64,000 nucleotides of DNA from Paracoccaceae bacterium (GTDB taxonomy: Bacteria > Pseudomonadota > Alphaproteobacteria > Rhodobacterales > Rhodobacteraceae). The position numbers and the translations under genes were made by a program. Under the pieces are notes generated by a model that had not been told where the DNA came from, did no database searches, and saw only the letters and a program-made list of their open reading frames with translations. Location: positions 1 to 64,000 of the forward strand of contig JAKVCP010000009.1 in NCBI GenBank assembly GCA_022448925.1. The letters run 5' to 3'. Below, piece after piece: positions 48,458 to 56,998 of the stretch (the stretch's first letter is position 1; each line of letters opens with the position of its first letter).

Positions 48458-48885
48458 AACGTTCCTCAAAAAATCGACCGAACACTACCACAAAACGTGG
48501 CGACCCCTAACGAAACATGAACGTCAGGCTACATGAACTCCATTAAACCATCTAAACGTAGCACAGCATGTTTCACGATTCTAGACAACCGTGATAATCC
48601 GCACTTGACTCGCATAGACACGTCCATCCGCTCAGCGGACGAAAGCGCGGATGTCGCGCCAGGACTTTGGTGCAAGTACACTGCCCATCGCATGACCTGT
48701 CTGCCATCGGGACCACCACTGAAATGGCACTGATCCGTCAAATCAAGACGACCTTCGGTGGAGTCGGCAAATCTGAGGCAACAGAGCCATGCCGCCAAGA
48801 GTTTCATCATTTCCCCATCCGGCAGGTCTTTCCATTTCTGCAGATCGGCCCTAGCGTCCCGCCCAAATCAAACAAAGGTGCCAAC
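48458..48885. other. 428-bp divergent gap between the OmpA-like gene and ridA
   Basis: It must hold promoters for both directions. I see a short palindrome TCCGCTCAGCGGA near 48630 but no clear promoter. A 93-codon minus-strand frame (48529-48810) begins with a hydrophobic stretch but is not convincing. Confidence 0.5.
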
Positions 48886-49347
48886 ATGTCGGACTTTGAG
48901 ACCAACCTCGCCGCGCAGGGACTGACCCTGCCAGATGCCCCCGCGCCAGCGGCCAATTACGTGCCCTATGTTCAAACCGGTTCGACGCTTTACGTGTCTG
49001 GCCAGATCTCGAATGGGCCAGATGGATTTATCGTTGGCAAGCTCGGCGACACCATGGACACCGAGGCCGGCGCAGCCGCTGCACAGACCTGTGCACTCAG
49101 TCTTTTGGCGCAGGTAAAGGCCGCCTGTGGCGGAGATATGTCCCGGTTGGTGCGCGTTGTCAAACTTGTCGGCTTTGTCAACTCAACGGCAGATTTTGGG
49201 GAACAGCCCATGGTGATCAACGGGGCCTCGGACCTGATGGTGGCGTTGCTGGGCGACAAGGGACGGCACGCGCGGTCTGCTGTTTCGGCGGCCTCGCTGC
49301 CATTTGGTGTTGCCGTCGAAATCGAAGGTATATTCGAGATTTCCTGA
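48886..49347 (+). CDS. RidA family protein (YjgF/Rut type)
   Basis: A 153-residue member of the longer RidA subgroup. YVQTGSTLYVSGQISNGPDG, the central LLAQVKAACGGDMSRLVRVVKLVGFVNS and the late HARSAVSAASLPFGVAVEIEGIFE follow the family fold. Archetypal RidA deaminates reactive 2-aminoacrylate imines; this subgroup is less studied. AAAGGTG precedes ATG 48886. The stop shares one base with the start of the GDPD gene (TGATG), which shows translational coupling. Confidence 0.92.
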   Translation: MSDFETNLAAQGLTLPDAPAPAANYVPYVQTGSTLYVSGQISNGPDGFIVGKLGDTMDTEAGAAAAQTCALSLLAQVKAACGGDMSRLVRVVKLVGFVNSTADFGEQPMVINGASDLMVALLGDKGRHARSAVSAASLPFGVAVEIEGIFEIS

Positions 49348-50102
49348 TGCCCGCTTTGCCGCCCGCCTTTCTGGATCGCCCAATCGCTCATCGGGGCTTG
49401 CACGATTGCACTGCCGGTCGCCCTGAAAACTCGCGGTCGGCGGTACGCGCTGCGATCCGGCAAGGCTATGGAATCGAGATTGATCTGCAGTTGTCGGCGG
49501 ACGGGCAGGCAATGGTGTTTCACGACTACGACCTGCAGCGATTGACACATGAAACCGGTCCGATTGCCGGGCGATCGGCCAGGGATTTGGCGCAGGTCAC
49601 ACTGCGCCACGGCACGGAGGGTATACCGACCCTGAAGGAGATCCTTGAATTGGTCTCCGGTCAGGTGGCCCTTCTGATCGAAATCAAGGATCAGGACGGC
49701 GCGTTGGGCCCCAATATCGGCGCTCTGGAACGGGCGACGATTGATGCGTTGAAAACCTACTCAGGCGATGTCGCCGTCATGTCTTTCAACCCTCATTCCA
49801 CCGCCGCGGTCGCGCAGCAATGCCCTGACCTGCCCGTCGGCCTTGTCACGTGTTCGTTCCTGAAAGAGGAATGGGATACCATCCCTGAACTCAGGTTGAC
49901 CGAATTGCGGAACATTCCCGATTACGCAAGATCCGGCAGCAGCTTTATCAGCCACAATGTCACCGACCTGACGTCGGCACCGGTGCGCGACGTGATGAAA
50001 ATGGGAGCGAATGTGCTGTGTTGGACGGTCCGCTCACCGCAAGACGAACTGAACGCCCGAAAAATCGCTCAGAACGTGACCTTCGAAAGCTATCTGGCTT
50101 GA
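49347..50102 (+). CDS. Glycerophosphodiester phosphodiesterase family protein
   Basis: A 251-residue GDPD barrel enzyme. The first catalytic histidine and metal residues lie in IAHRGLHDCTAGRPENSRSAV and GIEIDLQLSADGQAMVFHD, followed by PTLKEILELVSGQVALLIEIKD. It hydrolyses glycerophosphodiesters to glycerol-3-phosphate and an alcohol. No signal peptide is present, so it is cytoplasmic. It overlaps ridA by one base and the FemAB-like gene follows after 43 nt, on the same strand. Confidence 0.93.
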   Translation: MPALPPAFLDRPIAHRGLHDCTAGRPENSRSAVRAAIRQGYGIEIDLQLSADGQAMVFHDYDLQRLTHETGPIAGRSARDLAQVTLRHGTEGIPTLKEILELVSGQVALLIEIKDQDGALGPNIGALERATIDALKTYSGDVAVMSFNPHSTAAVAQQCPDLPVGLVTCSFLKEEWDTIPELRLTELRNIPDYARSGSSFISHNVTDLTSAPVRDVMKMGANVLCWTVRSPQDELNARKIAQNVTFESYLA

Positions 50103-50145
50103 TCCCGGCCAATTGGCGCACACATTGTGCCCCGAAAGGCACCCC

Positions 50146-51360
50146 ATGACCGATCAAAGCCCCGGAACCGATCAAAGCCTCGGACACGCAGTCGAAATCG
50201 AGGCGATACCCTCCATTCACCAGATCCCAGAAGCGGACTGGGATGCCTGTGCGTGCCCGGAAAGCCGCGATGGAAGGCCGATGGATCCTTTTACAACGCA
50301 CCGCTTCCTCAAGGCTCTCGAAGACAGCGGGTCAGTTGGCGTCGGGACTGGCTGGGACCCTCGGTATCTGGTGGCACGATCCGATAATCAGGTGATCGCC
50401 GTTGCGCCCTTGTATGCCAAAAGCCACAGCCAAGGCGAATACATCTTCGACTTCAACTGGGCACATGCTTATGAAAACGCGGGGGGCGCCTATTATCCAA
50501 AGCTTCAGATCGCGGTTCCGTTCACGCCCGCAACAGGTCGCCGTTTTCTGACCCGGCCCGGTTATGAAACGCTTGGGTTGACTGCGCTCGTTCAAGGGGC
50601 TGTCCAACTGGCCGCCAACAATGACCTCAGCTCACTTCACATCACGTTCTGCAGCGAAGCCGAGGCCATCGCCGGCGAGGAAATCGGCCTGCTGCGGCGC
50701 ACCTCTCAGCAGTTTCACTGGGTAAATGATGGTTACACGACATTTGACGACTTCCTCACATCCCTCAGCTCGCGCAAACGCAAGAACATCCGCAAAGAGC
50801 GTTTGCAGGCCCAGGGCTTCGGCGGAGAGATCGAAACCCTTACCGGAGAGGCCATAGCCCCCCACCACTGGGACGCCTTCTGGCGCTTTTACCAGGACAC
50901 GGGCGCACGCAAATGGGGCACGCCCTACCTGACTCGGGCTTTCTTTGACCTTGCCCAGGACAGTTTGCGCGATGATATTGCTCTGGTAATGGCGCATCGA
51001 AACGGAACCTATGTTGCCGGCGCACTGAATTTCATCGGACGCGAAACGCTTTATGGCCGGTACTGGGGCTGCACAGAGCATCACCCCTGTCTGCATTTTG
51101 AAGCGTGCTATTACCAGGCCATTGACCTGGCGATCCGGCATGGATTGAAACGGGTCGAAGCAGGGGCGCAGGGCGAACACAAATTGGCGCGCGGATATCT
51201 GCCAGTTGAAACACATTCTCTACACTGGCTTGCGGACAAGGGTTTCGCCGAGGCCGTGAAGCGTTTCCTTGATGCCGAACGGGCGGCCGTCGGCCAAGAC
51301 ATTGAGATACTGACCAGCTATGGTCCGTTTCGCAAGGACCAGGTAGAGGAACAAGAATGA
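50146..51360 (+). CDS. FemAB-like/GNAT protein of the DUF482 family
   Basis: A 404-residue protein of the DUF482 (PF04339, 'peptidogalycan biosynthesis') family. [12 protein letters not shown] at the start, [48 protein letters not shown] in the middle and [27 protein letters not shown] late are highly typical. The fold is a double GNAT as in Fem aminoacyltransferases. The true substrate is unknown. ATG 50146 with GAAAGG upstream is preferred over TTG 50113. It overlaps the pterin dehydratase start as ATGA. Confidence 0.92.
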   Translation: MTDQSPGTDQSLGHAVEIEAIPSIHQIPEADWDACACPESRDGRPMDPFTTHRFLKALEDSGSVGVGTGWDPRYLVARSDNQVIAVAPLYAKSHSQGEYIFDFNWAHAYENAGGAYYPKLQIAVPFTPATGRRFLTRPGYETLGLTALVQGAVQLAANNDLSSLHITFCSEAEAIAGEEIGLLRRTSQQFHWVNDGYTTFDDFLTSLSSRKRKNIRKERLQAQGFGGEIETLTGEAIAPHHWDAFWRFYQDTGARKWGTPYLTRAFFDLAQDSLRDDIALVMAHRNGTYVAGALNFIGRETLYGRYWGCTEHHPCLHFEACYYQAIDLAIRHGLKRVEAGAQGEHKLARGYLPVETHSLHWLADKGFAEAVKRFLDAERAAVGQDIEILTSYGPFRKDQVEEQE

Positions 51361-51653
51361 CGGACAAACTGAGCCAGGAAGATCGCGCGAACCTGATGAC
51401 AGAGCTTGAAGCCACGGGCTGGACCGCAGTCGAGGGTCGGGATGCCATAACAAAGACCTTTGAATTCAAAAACTTTGTCGAGGCATTTGGTTGGATGACA
51501 CAGGCCGCACTTTGGGCTGAGAAGTGGAACCATCATCCGGAATGGTTCAACGTTTACCGGACGGTCACTGTCACGCTTTCGACCCATGATGCAGGCGGAC
51601 TCAGCCTCCTAGATGCAAAACTTGCGCGAAAAATGGATGCGCTGACCGCATAA
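51357..51653 (+). CDS. phhB: Pterin-4a-carbinolamine dehydratase
   Basis: A 98-residue PCD protein. [50 protein letters not shown] contains the family motif with the catalytic HHP and distal His. The enzyme recycles tetrahydropterin after aromatic amino-acid hydroxylation. No hydroxylase gene is nearby, so it may serve another pterin or a stand-alone role. It is translationally coupled to the FemAB-like gene by ATGA, as last gene of the ridA-GDPD-FemAB-PCD unit. Confidence 0.93.
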   Translation: MTDKLSQEDRANLMTELEATGWTAVEGRDAITKTFEFKNFVEAFGWMTQAALWAEKWNHHPEWFNVYRTVTVTLSTHDAGGLSLLDAKLARKMDALTA

Positions 51654-51703
51654 GCCCTGATCGGGATCTTATCCAAACCATCGCAGCACGCACCCACTCC
51701 TGA

Positions 51704-51727
51704 GGGATGCCGCCAAAGGCGGCACCC
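51704..51727 (+). terminator. Hairpin after phhB
   Basis: GGG-AT-GCCGCC, loop AAA, GGCGGC-A-CCC form an 9-10 bp stem about 50 nt after the phhB stop. No T-run follows, so it is at best a transcript-end stabiliser. Confidence 0.4.
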
Positions 51728-51884
51728 CGAGGTATCGTGCATGCGCCCTTGGCGCATTCCTTTCAGCAAATGCCTGCCGAACCAGCGGCATCTGCGACGA
51801 TGGGGGCTGCCTTCTGGTCAAGACGGTCACATGGATCACCGATACCGGCAAAATCACACAGCGCCTCTAAAAACCATGGGGCCG

Positions 51885-51914
51885 AAAAAAACACAGGAGA
51901 CAAGCAACCTCCTG
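51885..51914 (-). terminator. Rho-independent terminator behind the peroxiredoxin gene
   Basis: On the minus strand CAGGAG (51914-51909) pairs with CTCCTG (51899-51894) around GTTGCTTGT and is followed by TGT and a run of seven T. It lies about 150 nt after the peroxiredoxin stop. Confidence 0.7.
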
Positions 51915-52066
51915 CGCCCGACCGTGTTGCATCTGCAACCGACCATCCGCGCAAAGCGTCAAAGGACCCGCGTCGCTTAGCGGCATGAAATTCGTGCAAA
52001 GGCTTTGCGATTGGGGTGGGCAGATTTGCAGGTCATGCTTCATGCACAGCCGCCCACCCGTGTTGA

Positions 52067-52555
52067 TCAAATCTGACCCAGCAAGGTTTCGCCTGCCGAA
52101 ATTTCACATTCTCCCGGACTTGCTTCGGCATTCATCGCTGTCACAACACCGTCTTCGACATACATTGAATACCGCTTGGATCGCGCCAACAGACCGGCGG
52201 GAGGTGCATCAAAATCCATCTCGATCGCCTTTGTGAAGGCGCTCGAAGGATCCCCCAGAAACGTCAGACCGGCATCCTCCGCTCCTGTACTTTCGGCCCA
52301 AGCCTTCATCACGAAAGGGTCGTTGACGGCCACGCAGATGATCTCGTCCACGCCTTTTTCTTCAAACTGGGATTTGGTCCGCATGAAACTGGGCACATGG
52401 GCGGTGGTGCAGACGCCTGTGTACGCACCTGGAAGTCCAAAAATGACCACTTTGCGACCCGTCAGCTTGTCACCCAGGCTTACGGCTTCAGGACCCTCTT
52501 GTCCCATGCGCATGAGAGTGGCGGCAGGTAAGGTATCTCCAACCGAAATCGACAT
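52067..52555 (-). CDS. Peroxiredoxin, Prx5/AhpE-like redoxin
   Basis: A 162-residue thiol peroxidase. The peroxidatic Cys49 lies in GLPGAYTGVCTTAHVPSF, the Prx5 signature (PGAxTxxC), and a second Cys150 near the C-terminus in SPGECEISAGETLL could resolve the disulfide. It reduces hydrogen peroxide and organic peroxides using glutathione, glutaredoxin or thioredoxin. The start ATG 52555 gives the usual MSISVGDTLP N-terminus. It is divergent from the FAD reductase gene at 52647, and the 91-bp gap should hold both promoters. Confidence 0.95.
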   Translation of the reverse strand: MSISVGDTLPAATLMRMGQEGPEAVSLGDKLTGRKVVIFGLPGAYTGVCTTAHVPSFMRTKSQFEEKGVDEIICVAVNDPFVMKAWAESTGAEDAGLTFLGDPSSAFTKAIEMDFDAPPAGLLARSKRYSMYVEDGVVTAMNAEASPGECEISAGETLLGQI

Positions 52556-52646
52556 GTTGTTTTCGCTCCTAGAATTGCGTTTTCCTCTCGACGCCATATA
52601 GCGTTCAGGTGGAATTGACCAATCGGAAGACACAGAGGATCTGAAG

Positions 52647-53855
52647 ATGACAAAGGTGGTTGTGATCGGGGGCGGGCAAGCCGGGGCAGCACTGGTGGCG
52701 CGCCTACGCAGCAAGGGGTTCGATGGGAGCATTGCTCTGCTCGGTGCAGAGCCAGCGCCCCCCTACCAAAGACCACCGTTGTCCAAGGCCTATCTTTTGG
52801 GCGAGATGGACAAAGAGCGCCTCTTTCTCCGCCCCAAGGCCTATTACACCGAAAACAGCATCGATTTGCGGCTTGATGTTTCGGTCGACAGGATCGACCG
52901 CGCCAATAGGCAGGTGATTTTTGGTGATCAGAGCATTGCCTATGATCACCTTGCGCTGTGCACCGGTTCGACTCCCCGGCGCCTGCCTGACCAGATCGGC
53001 GGCGCACTTGACGGCGTCTACGTGGTTCGCACCCTCCAAGACGTTGACAGCATGGCGCCGCGCTGCAGCAAGGGGGCGAAAGTTCTTATCGTTGGTGGCG
53101 GTTACATCGGGCTCGAGGCAGCGGCGGTCGCTGCCAAGCTTGGCCTGCAGGTCACATTGGTCGAGATGAGCCCGCGCATCCTGCAGCGTGTCGCTGCCCC
53201 GGAAACGTCAGCCTACTTCCGCGACTTGCACAGAGCCCATGGCGTCGACCTCCGCGAAGGGGTGGGCCTCAAGCAGCTGACCGGAGCAACAGCCGTGACC
53301 GGCGCAGTGTTGACCGATGGCACCGAGATAGAGCTTGATTTGGTGATCGTTGGCGTGGGGATTACACCAGCAACAGAGCTGGCCGACGCGTGCGGTTTAG
53401 AGATCGACAACGGCATAAAAACCAATGCCTTGGGCCAGACCAGCGACCCCAGCATATGGGCCGCCGGCGACTGCGCCTCCTTTCCCTACCAGGGCGGGCG
53501 CATCCGCCTCGAAAGCGTGGGCAATGCCATCGACCAAGCCGAGTGCATCGCCGATAACATTTTGGGGGCCGGTCGGGACTACAGTGCCAGGCCTTGGTTC
53601 TGGTCCGATCAATATGACGTCAAATTGCAGATCGCAGGACTGTCGACAGGCTATGACCGGGTCGTGACGCGGCAAGGTACCGGCAACACCGTCTCGTACT
53701 GGTATTTCAAGGGCGACACCCTGTTGGCGCTGGATGCGATGAACGACCCCCGCGCCTATATGGTCGGCAAACGTTTGATCGAAAGCGGGAAATCCCCGGA
53801 TGCCAAGGCCGTCTCAGACCCGGATACCGATCTGAAGACCCTCCTGAAACCATGA
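52647..53855 (+). CDS. FAD/NAD-dependent ferredoxin (rubredoxin) reductase-like protein
   Basis: A 402-residue flavoprotein with two dinucleotide-binding domains: FAD motif VVVIGGGQAGAALVARLR (residues 4-21), NAD motif VLIVGGGYIGLEAAAVAAKLG (about 148-168), and the second FAD motif SIWAAGDCASFP. PPYQRPPLSKAYLLG and the C-terminal PWFWSDQYDVKLQIAGL mark the ferredoxin reductase (ThcD/CamA) class, which passes electrons from NADH to a small iron-sulfur protein, often for a P450 or dioxygenase. No such partner lies nearby. The stop overlaps the rsmD start as ATGA. Confidence 0.93.
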   Translation: MTKVVVIGGGQAGAALVARLRSKGFDGSIALLGAEPAPPYQRPPLSKAYLLGEMDKERLFLRPKAYYTENSIDLRLDVSVDRIDRANRQVIFGDQSIAYDHLALCTGSTPRRLPDQIGGALDGVYVVRTLQDVDSMAPRCSKGAKVLIVGGGYIGLEAAAVAAKLGLQVTLVEMSPRILQRVAAPETSAYFRDLHRAHGVDLREGVGLKQLTGATAVTGAVLTDGTEIELDLVIVGVGITPATELADACGLEIDNGIKTNALGQTSDPSIWAAGDCASFPYQGGRIRLESVGNAIDQAECIADNILGAGRDYSARPWFWSDQYDVKLQIAGLSTGYDRVVTRQGTGNTVSYWYFKGDTLLALDAMNDPRAYMVGKRLIESGKSPDAKAVSDPDTDLKTLLKP

Positions 53856-54409
53856 GGATCGTGGCAGGCAGGTTCCGTGGGCGGGCGCTGACACCCATCG
53901 GCAAGGGGGACGCGGGTGCGCATCTCCGGCCCACGACGGACCGGGTTCGGGAAAGCCTGTTCAACATGCTGGCGGGGGGGCGCTTTGGTGACCCCTTCGA
54001 CGGCACCCAGGTGCTGGATCTGTTCGCAGGCTCCGGCGCATTGGGGCTTGAGGCGCTGTCGCGCGGTGCGGCGCATGTGACGTTTGTGGATGATGGCCGA
54101 AAGGCGCAATCGCTGATCAAGGGCAACATCCGCTTGCTGGGCTGTTCTGATGAAACCACCGTCATCGCCCGCGACGCCCGACGCCTGCCCCCTGCGGATG
54201 CACCGTGCGACCTGATCTTCCTCGATCCGCCCTATGGCAAGGGCATGGGGGCAGCAGCGCTGAACGCTGCCCGTGACGCGGGATGGATCGCGCCCGAAGC
54301 TTTGATCGTCTGGGAAGAAAACGCCGCCCAAGACGAGCCCGAGGGCTTTGACCTGTTAGAGCACAAACGCTACGGCGACAGCTGGATGACCCTGTTAGAA
54401 GCACAATAG
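53852..54409 (+). CDS. rsmD: 16S rRNA (guanine-966-N2)-methyltransferase
   Basis: A 185-residue methyltransferase. MRIVAGRFRGRALTPIG, the RPTTDRVRESLFNML motif, the SAM loop VLDLFAGSGALGLEALSRGA and the catalytic LIFLDPPYGKG (DPPY for N-methylation) are all present. It modifies G966 in the P-site region of 16S rRNA. The gene is translationally coupled to the reductase upstream; the usual neighbours of rsmD (coaD, rlu genes) are absent from this window. Confidence 0.96.
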   Translation: MRIVAGRFRGRALTPIGKGDAGAHLRPTTDRVRESLFNMLAGGRFGDPFDGTQVLDLFAGSGALGLEALSRGAAHVTFVDDGRKAQSLIKGNIRLLGCSDETTVIARDARRLPPADAPCDLIFLDPPYGKGMGAAALNAARDAGWIAPEALIVWEENAAQDEPEGFDLLEHKRYGDSWMTLLEAQ

Positions 54410-54439
54410 GCTGGAAGCGCTCCTCAAAGGGTGTTGAAT

Positions 54440-55897
54440 TCACAAGCTGCGGAAAGACGCCCTATACTCTACGCAGAACGTGTTCCCGCTCGCGGTATTC
54501 ACAAAACAGGGTCCGTTGGAAATGGGCTGATCCTTGAAAAACTCGAAACTTTCGGCAGGTTTTCCATTGATGCGATACTCTGGTGGCCAGACGCCTTCGT
54601 CCTCCACCACAGTAACGCCGCCCGAAGGCCAAGTGAATCGCCCGGTGGTTTTTCGCTTCAGACTAACGTCCTCTGAAAAAATGACTTCAACCGAACAAGG
54701 CTCATGGTCTAGCAGCTGCGGTCCTTTGAAGACATAGCACTCAGATTTCTCTGAGATCGGCCTTGGCTGCGTTGTCAAAACTGAGCGGGTTTCAAATACG
54801 TGGTCGCTTTCCCGTGCGAGATCACGCAAACGCGTTGTCGGATGAAAAAAATAGGCGGGCCACACTGGCAGGCCGGGTGCCATAGTCCCAGCTGATGCAT
54901 ACACCCATTCAGGGAGACCGTTCTTCAATTCCGCAACCGCCTGCGAAGAAACCGGGTGTACGCTAATTGTGCACTTGGTGTCCCGAAATGGCAGGCCGTT
55001 GAACTTAATTGAATGATCCTCGCCATCTACTTGAAAATCCACGGTGTAAAGCATTTCTCTGTCGCTAGAGGTACGCTCATTCACTGGATAGTCCTGCAAG
55101 GGCTGGGTGAACGAAAAAGTTGCAGAATAGTCCTCTACAACTGAACACGCATGCCTCATCGCCATGGGGTTAATCTCGTCCGGGTAAACAGTGCCAACCA
55201 CGCCAATTCCCCAACGTCCGGCGTCAAACACCGTCTCAATCATCTTAAATTCGCTGGGCGGCGTGGCGAGCATGGCCTCGATCAAGCTACGTTTGAAACG
55301 CAGGGCTTCGGCATTGCGCAGAATCACGGCCATTGTGCGTAGCGCCGCACCATAGGCCACTTCTACAGTGTGTTTGCTGTAGTTGTCGTCAGGCACTATG
55401 AGGCTTGGGCTGTGAAACCCGAGGGCACCACGCACAAGCAGCACGCGGTTGTTCTGAAGGCCGTTGTCGCTGAAATCTACGCCCCCCATAAAGGCCACAG
55501 CGCAGGCGGACAGACAGCTGGCCCTCTTAGACACTGCCGAACCGACATGATTGTGGAACAGGTATTTCCCCAATTCGATCCCTTCGATCAGCGACCCTCC
55601 TGGGCTGTCAAAGCAGACACGGTAACTTTCTTGCCAATTGGTGAATTTTGCAAAATGTTCAGCCTGTTGCGGCCTCTCAAGGAATTCGTTGCTGAACGAA
55701 AAATTTGTCTGGTCACCGTCCTTGGCAATCTTGGTTAGGACCGCATCCAACCGTTCGGTATCGCCCTTGGCAATCGGCCCGCTGATCCGCGCGATGCAGC
55801 CCATAAACGGATCATCGTAGCGTTCCACAGTGGCCGCTTGCGCCACCGAACCCAAAACGCCAATCCAAAACCCAATGGCACCAACCAATGCGCGCAT
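54440..55897 (-). CDS. Secreted ClpP-fold protein of COG3904 type, copy A
   Basis: A 485-residue exported protein (signal peptide to about AQA at residue 21). Motifs of the ClpP/SppA fold are visible: CFDSPGGSLIEGIELGKYL (oxyanion-type SPGG, residues 95-113), candidate nucleophile Ser130 in ASCLSACAVAFMGG, and candidate base His162 in GALGFHSPS. This is the COG3904 ('predicted periplasmic protein') pattern. The C-terminal 230 residues match nothing I know. GGAGGGG lies before ATG 55897; GTG 55900 is the alternative. The G+C content is visibly lower than in the neighbours. A paralogue with the same motifs lies on the other side of map. No substrate is known. Confidence 0.78.
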   Translation of the reverse strand: MRALVGAIGFWIGVLGSVAQAATVERYDDPFMGCIARISGPIAKGDTERLDAVLTKIAKDGDQTNFSFSNEFLERPQQAEHFAKFTNWQESYRVCFDSPGGSLIEGIELGKYLFHNHVGSAVSKRASCLSACAVAFMGGVDFSDNGLQNNRVLLVRGALGFHSPSLIVPDDNYSKHTVEVAYGAALRTMAVILRNAEALRFKRSLIEAMLATPPSEFKMIETVFDAGRWGIGVVGTVYPDEINPMAMRHACSVVEDYSATFSFTQPLQDYPVNERTSSDREMLYTVDFQVDGEDHSIKFNGLPFRDTKCTISVHPVSSQAVAELKNGLPEWVYASAGTMAPGLPVWPAYFFHPTTRLRDLARESDHVFETRSVLTTQPRPISEKSECYVFKGPQLLDHEPCSVEVIFSEDVSLKRKTTGRFTWPSGGVTVVEDEGVWPPEYRINGKPAESFEFFKDQPISNGPCFVNTASGNTFCVEYRASFRSL

Positions 55898-55956
55898 CAC
55901 GCCCCTCCGCTTTTGGTCACGAAGGTGACATGTCGATCTGGGCCTGTCCAGTCGGC

Positions 55957-56769
55957 TCAACCGTAGGTCGGATGGAACTTTCCTGACGGCGACAGGGTAA
56001 AGATCTCGACCCCGTCCGAGGTCACGCCGACCGAGTGTTCGAACTGCGCGCTTAACGACTTGTCGCGGGTCACGGCGGTCCAATCATCAGACAGCACCTT
56101 GGTTTCGGGGCGGCCCAGGTTGATCATCGGCTCGATGGTGAAGAACATGCCTTCCTCCAGCACCGGCCCGGTGCCCGCGCGGCCATAGTGCAGCACATTC
56201 GGCGGCGCATGGAACACGCGGCCCAGCCCGTGGCCACAGAAGTCGCGAACAACCGACATGCGCTGGCCTTCGGCATAGGTCTGGATCGCGTGACCGATGT
56301 CACCAAAGGTGTTGCCAGGCTTGACCGACTCGATCCCAAGCATCAGCGCGTCATGGGTGACCTGGATCAGCCGCTCTGCCTTGCGGCTGAGCTTTCCAGC
56401 CACATACATGCGGCTGGTGTCGCCGAACCAGCCATCGACGATTACTGTGACATCGATGTTCAGAATATCGCCGTCTTTCAGCTTTTTCTCACCCGGAATG
56501 CCGTGGCAGACAACATGGTTGATGCTGATGCAGCTGGCGTGTTGGTAACCTTTGTAGCCGATCGTCGCCGACACGGCATTTTCTTCTTCTACGCGGCGTT
56601 GAATAAAGGCATCGATCGCGCCCGTGGTCTGGCCGACAAAAACATGCTCGGCCACCTCGTCAAGGATCTGCGCCGCCAAAGCGCCTGCCTTGTGCATGCC
56701 TGCATAGTCGGCCTCGCTGTAGATGCGGATGCCGTCACGGGTCAAACGGCCACGTGTGTCTTCGTTCAC
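55957..56769 (-). CDS. map: Type I methionine aminopeptidase
   Basis: A 270-residue metallopeptidase that removes the first methionine from new proteins. Metal ligands are seen in NIDVTVIVDGWFGDTSRM (two Asp), FCGHGLGRVFHAPP (His), FFTIEPMIN (Glu) and QFEHSVGV (Glu); SINHVVCHGIP holds the substrate-side His. I place the start at GTG 56769 since AGGAG lies 7 nt upstream, while TTG 56775 overlaps it closely. The gene lies between two COG3904-type genes, with sfsA further upstream in the minus direction. In related genomes sfsA and map are often neighbours, as I recall. Confidence 0.96.
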   Translation of the reverse strand: MNEDTRGRLTRDGIRIYSEADYAGMHKAGALAAQILDEVAEHVFVGQTTGAIDAFIQRRVEEENAVSATIGYKGYQHASCISINHVVCHGIPGEKKLKDGDILNIDVTVIVDGWFGDTSRMYVAGKLSRKAERLIQVTHDALMLGIESVKPGNTFGDIGHAIQTYAEGQRMSVVRDFCGHGLGRVFHAPPNVLHYGRAGTGPVLEEGMFFTIEPMINLGRPETKVLSDDWTAVTRDKSLSAQFEHSVGVTSDGVEIFTLSPSGKFHPTYG

Positions 56770-56998
56770 GGTCAAACTCCTGACTTTGAGGCCCCTATGT
56801 AATGCGGTTCACCGCCAGTGACCAGAGGCGCGCTTGCTTTGAACTGCGCACATTTGGTAGCCTTCACCATAGTCAAAATGAATTTGCGGTTTGTACATGT
56901 TAAAGACAATCCTGCGACCTTTCTTTACTTGTTTTCATACAATCTGGTGCTTGATGTGCTTTCGCTGTCTTCAGGTTTTACGATTGAAGTAAGCCTAC

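Larger units (their letters stand above)
51654..52066. other. 413-bp gap between phhB and the peroxiredoxin gene
   Basis: Convergent 3' flanks. It holds a hairpin at 51704-51727 for the phhB side and a terminator at 51885-51914 for the peroxiredoxin side. The remainder, about 150 bp before 52066, shows nothing I can name; frames in it lack ribosome sites. Confidence 0.6.

Noticed and set aside
48529-48810. Minus-strand 93-codon frame (MMKLLAAWLCC...) upstream of the OmpA-like gene.
   Set aside because: Hydrophobic start, but no family resemblance and a ribosome site that is too close; composition beyond residue 50 looks random.
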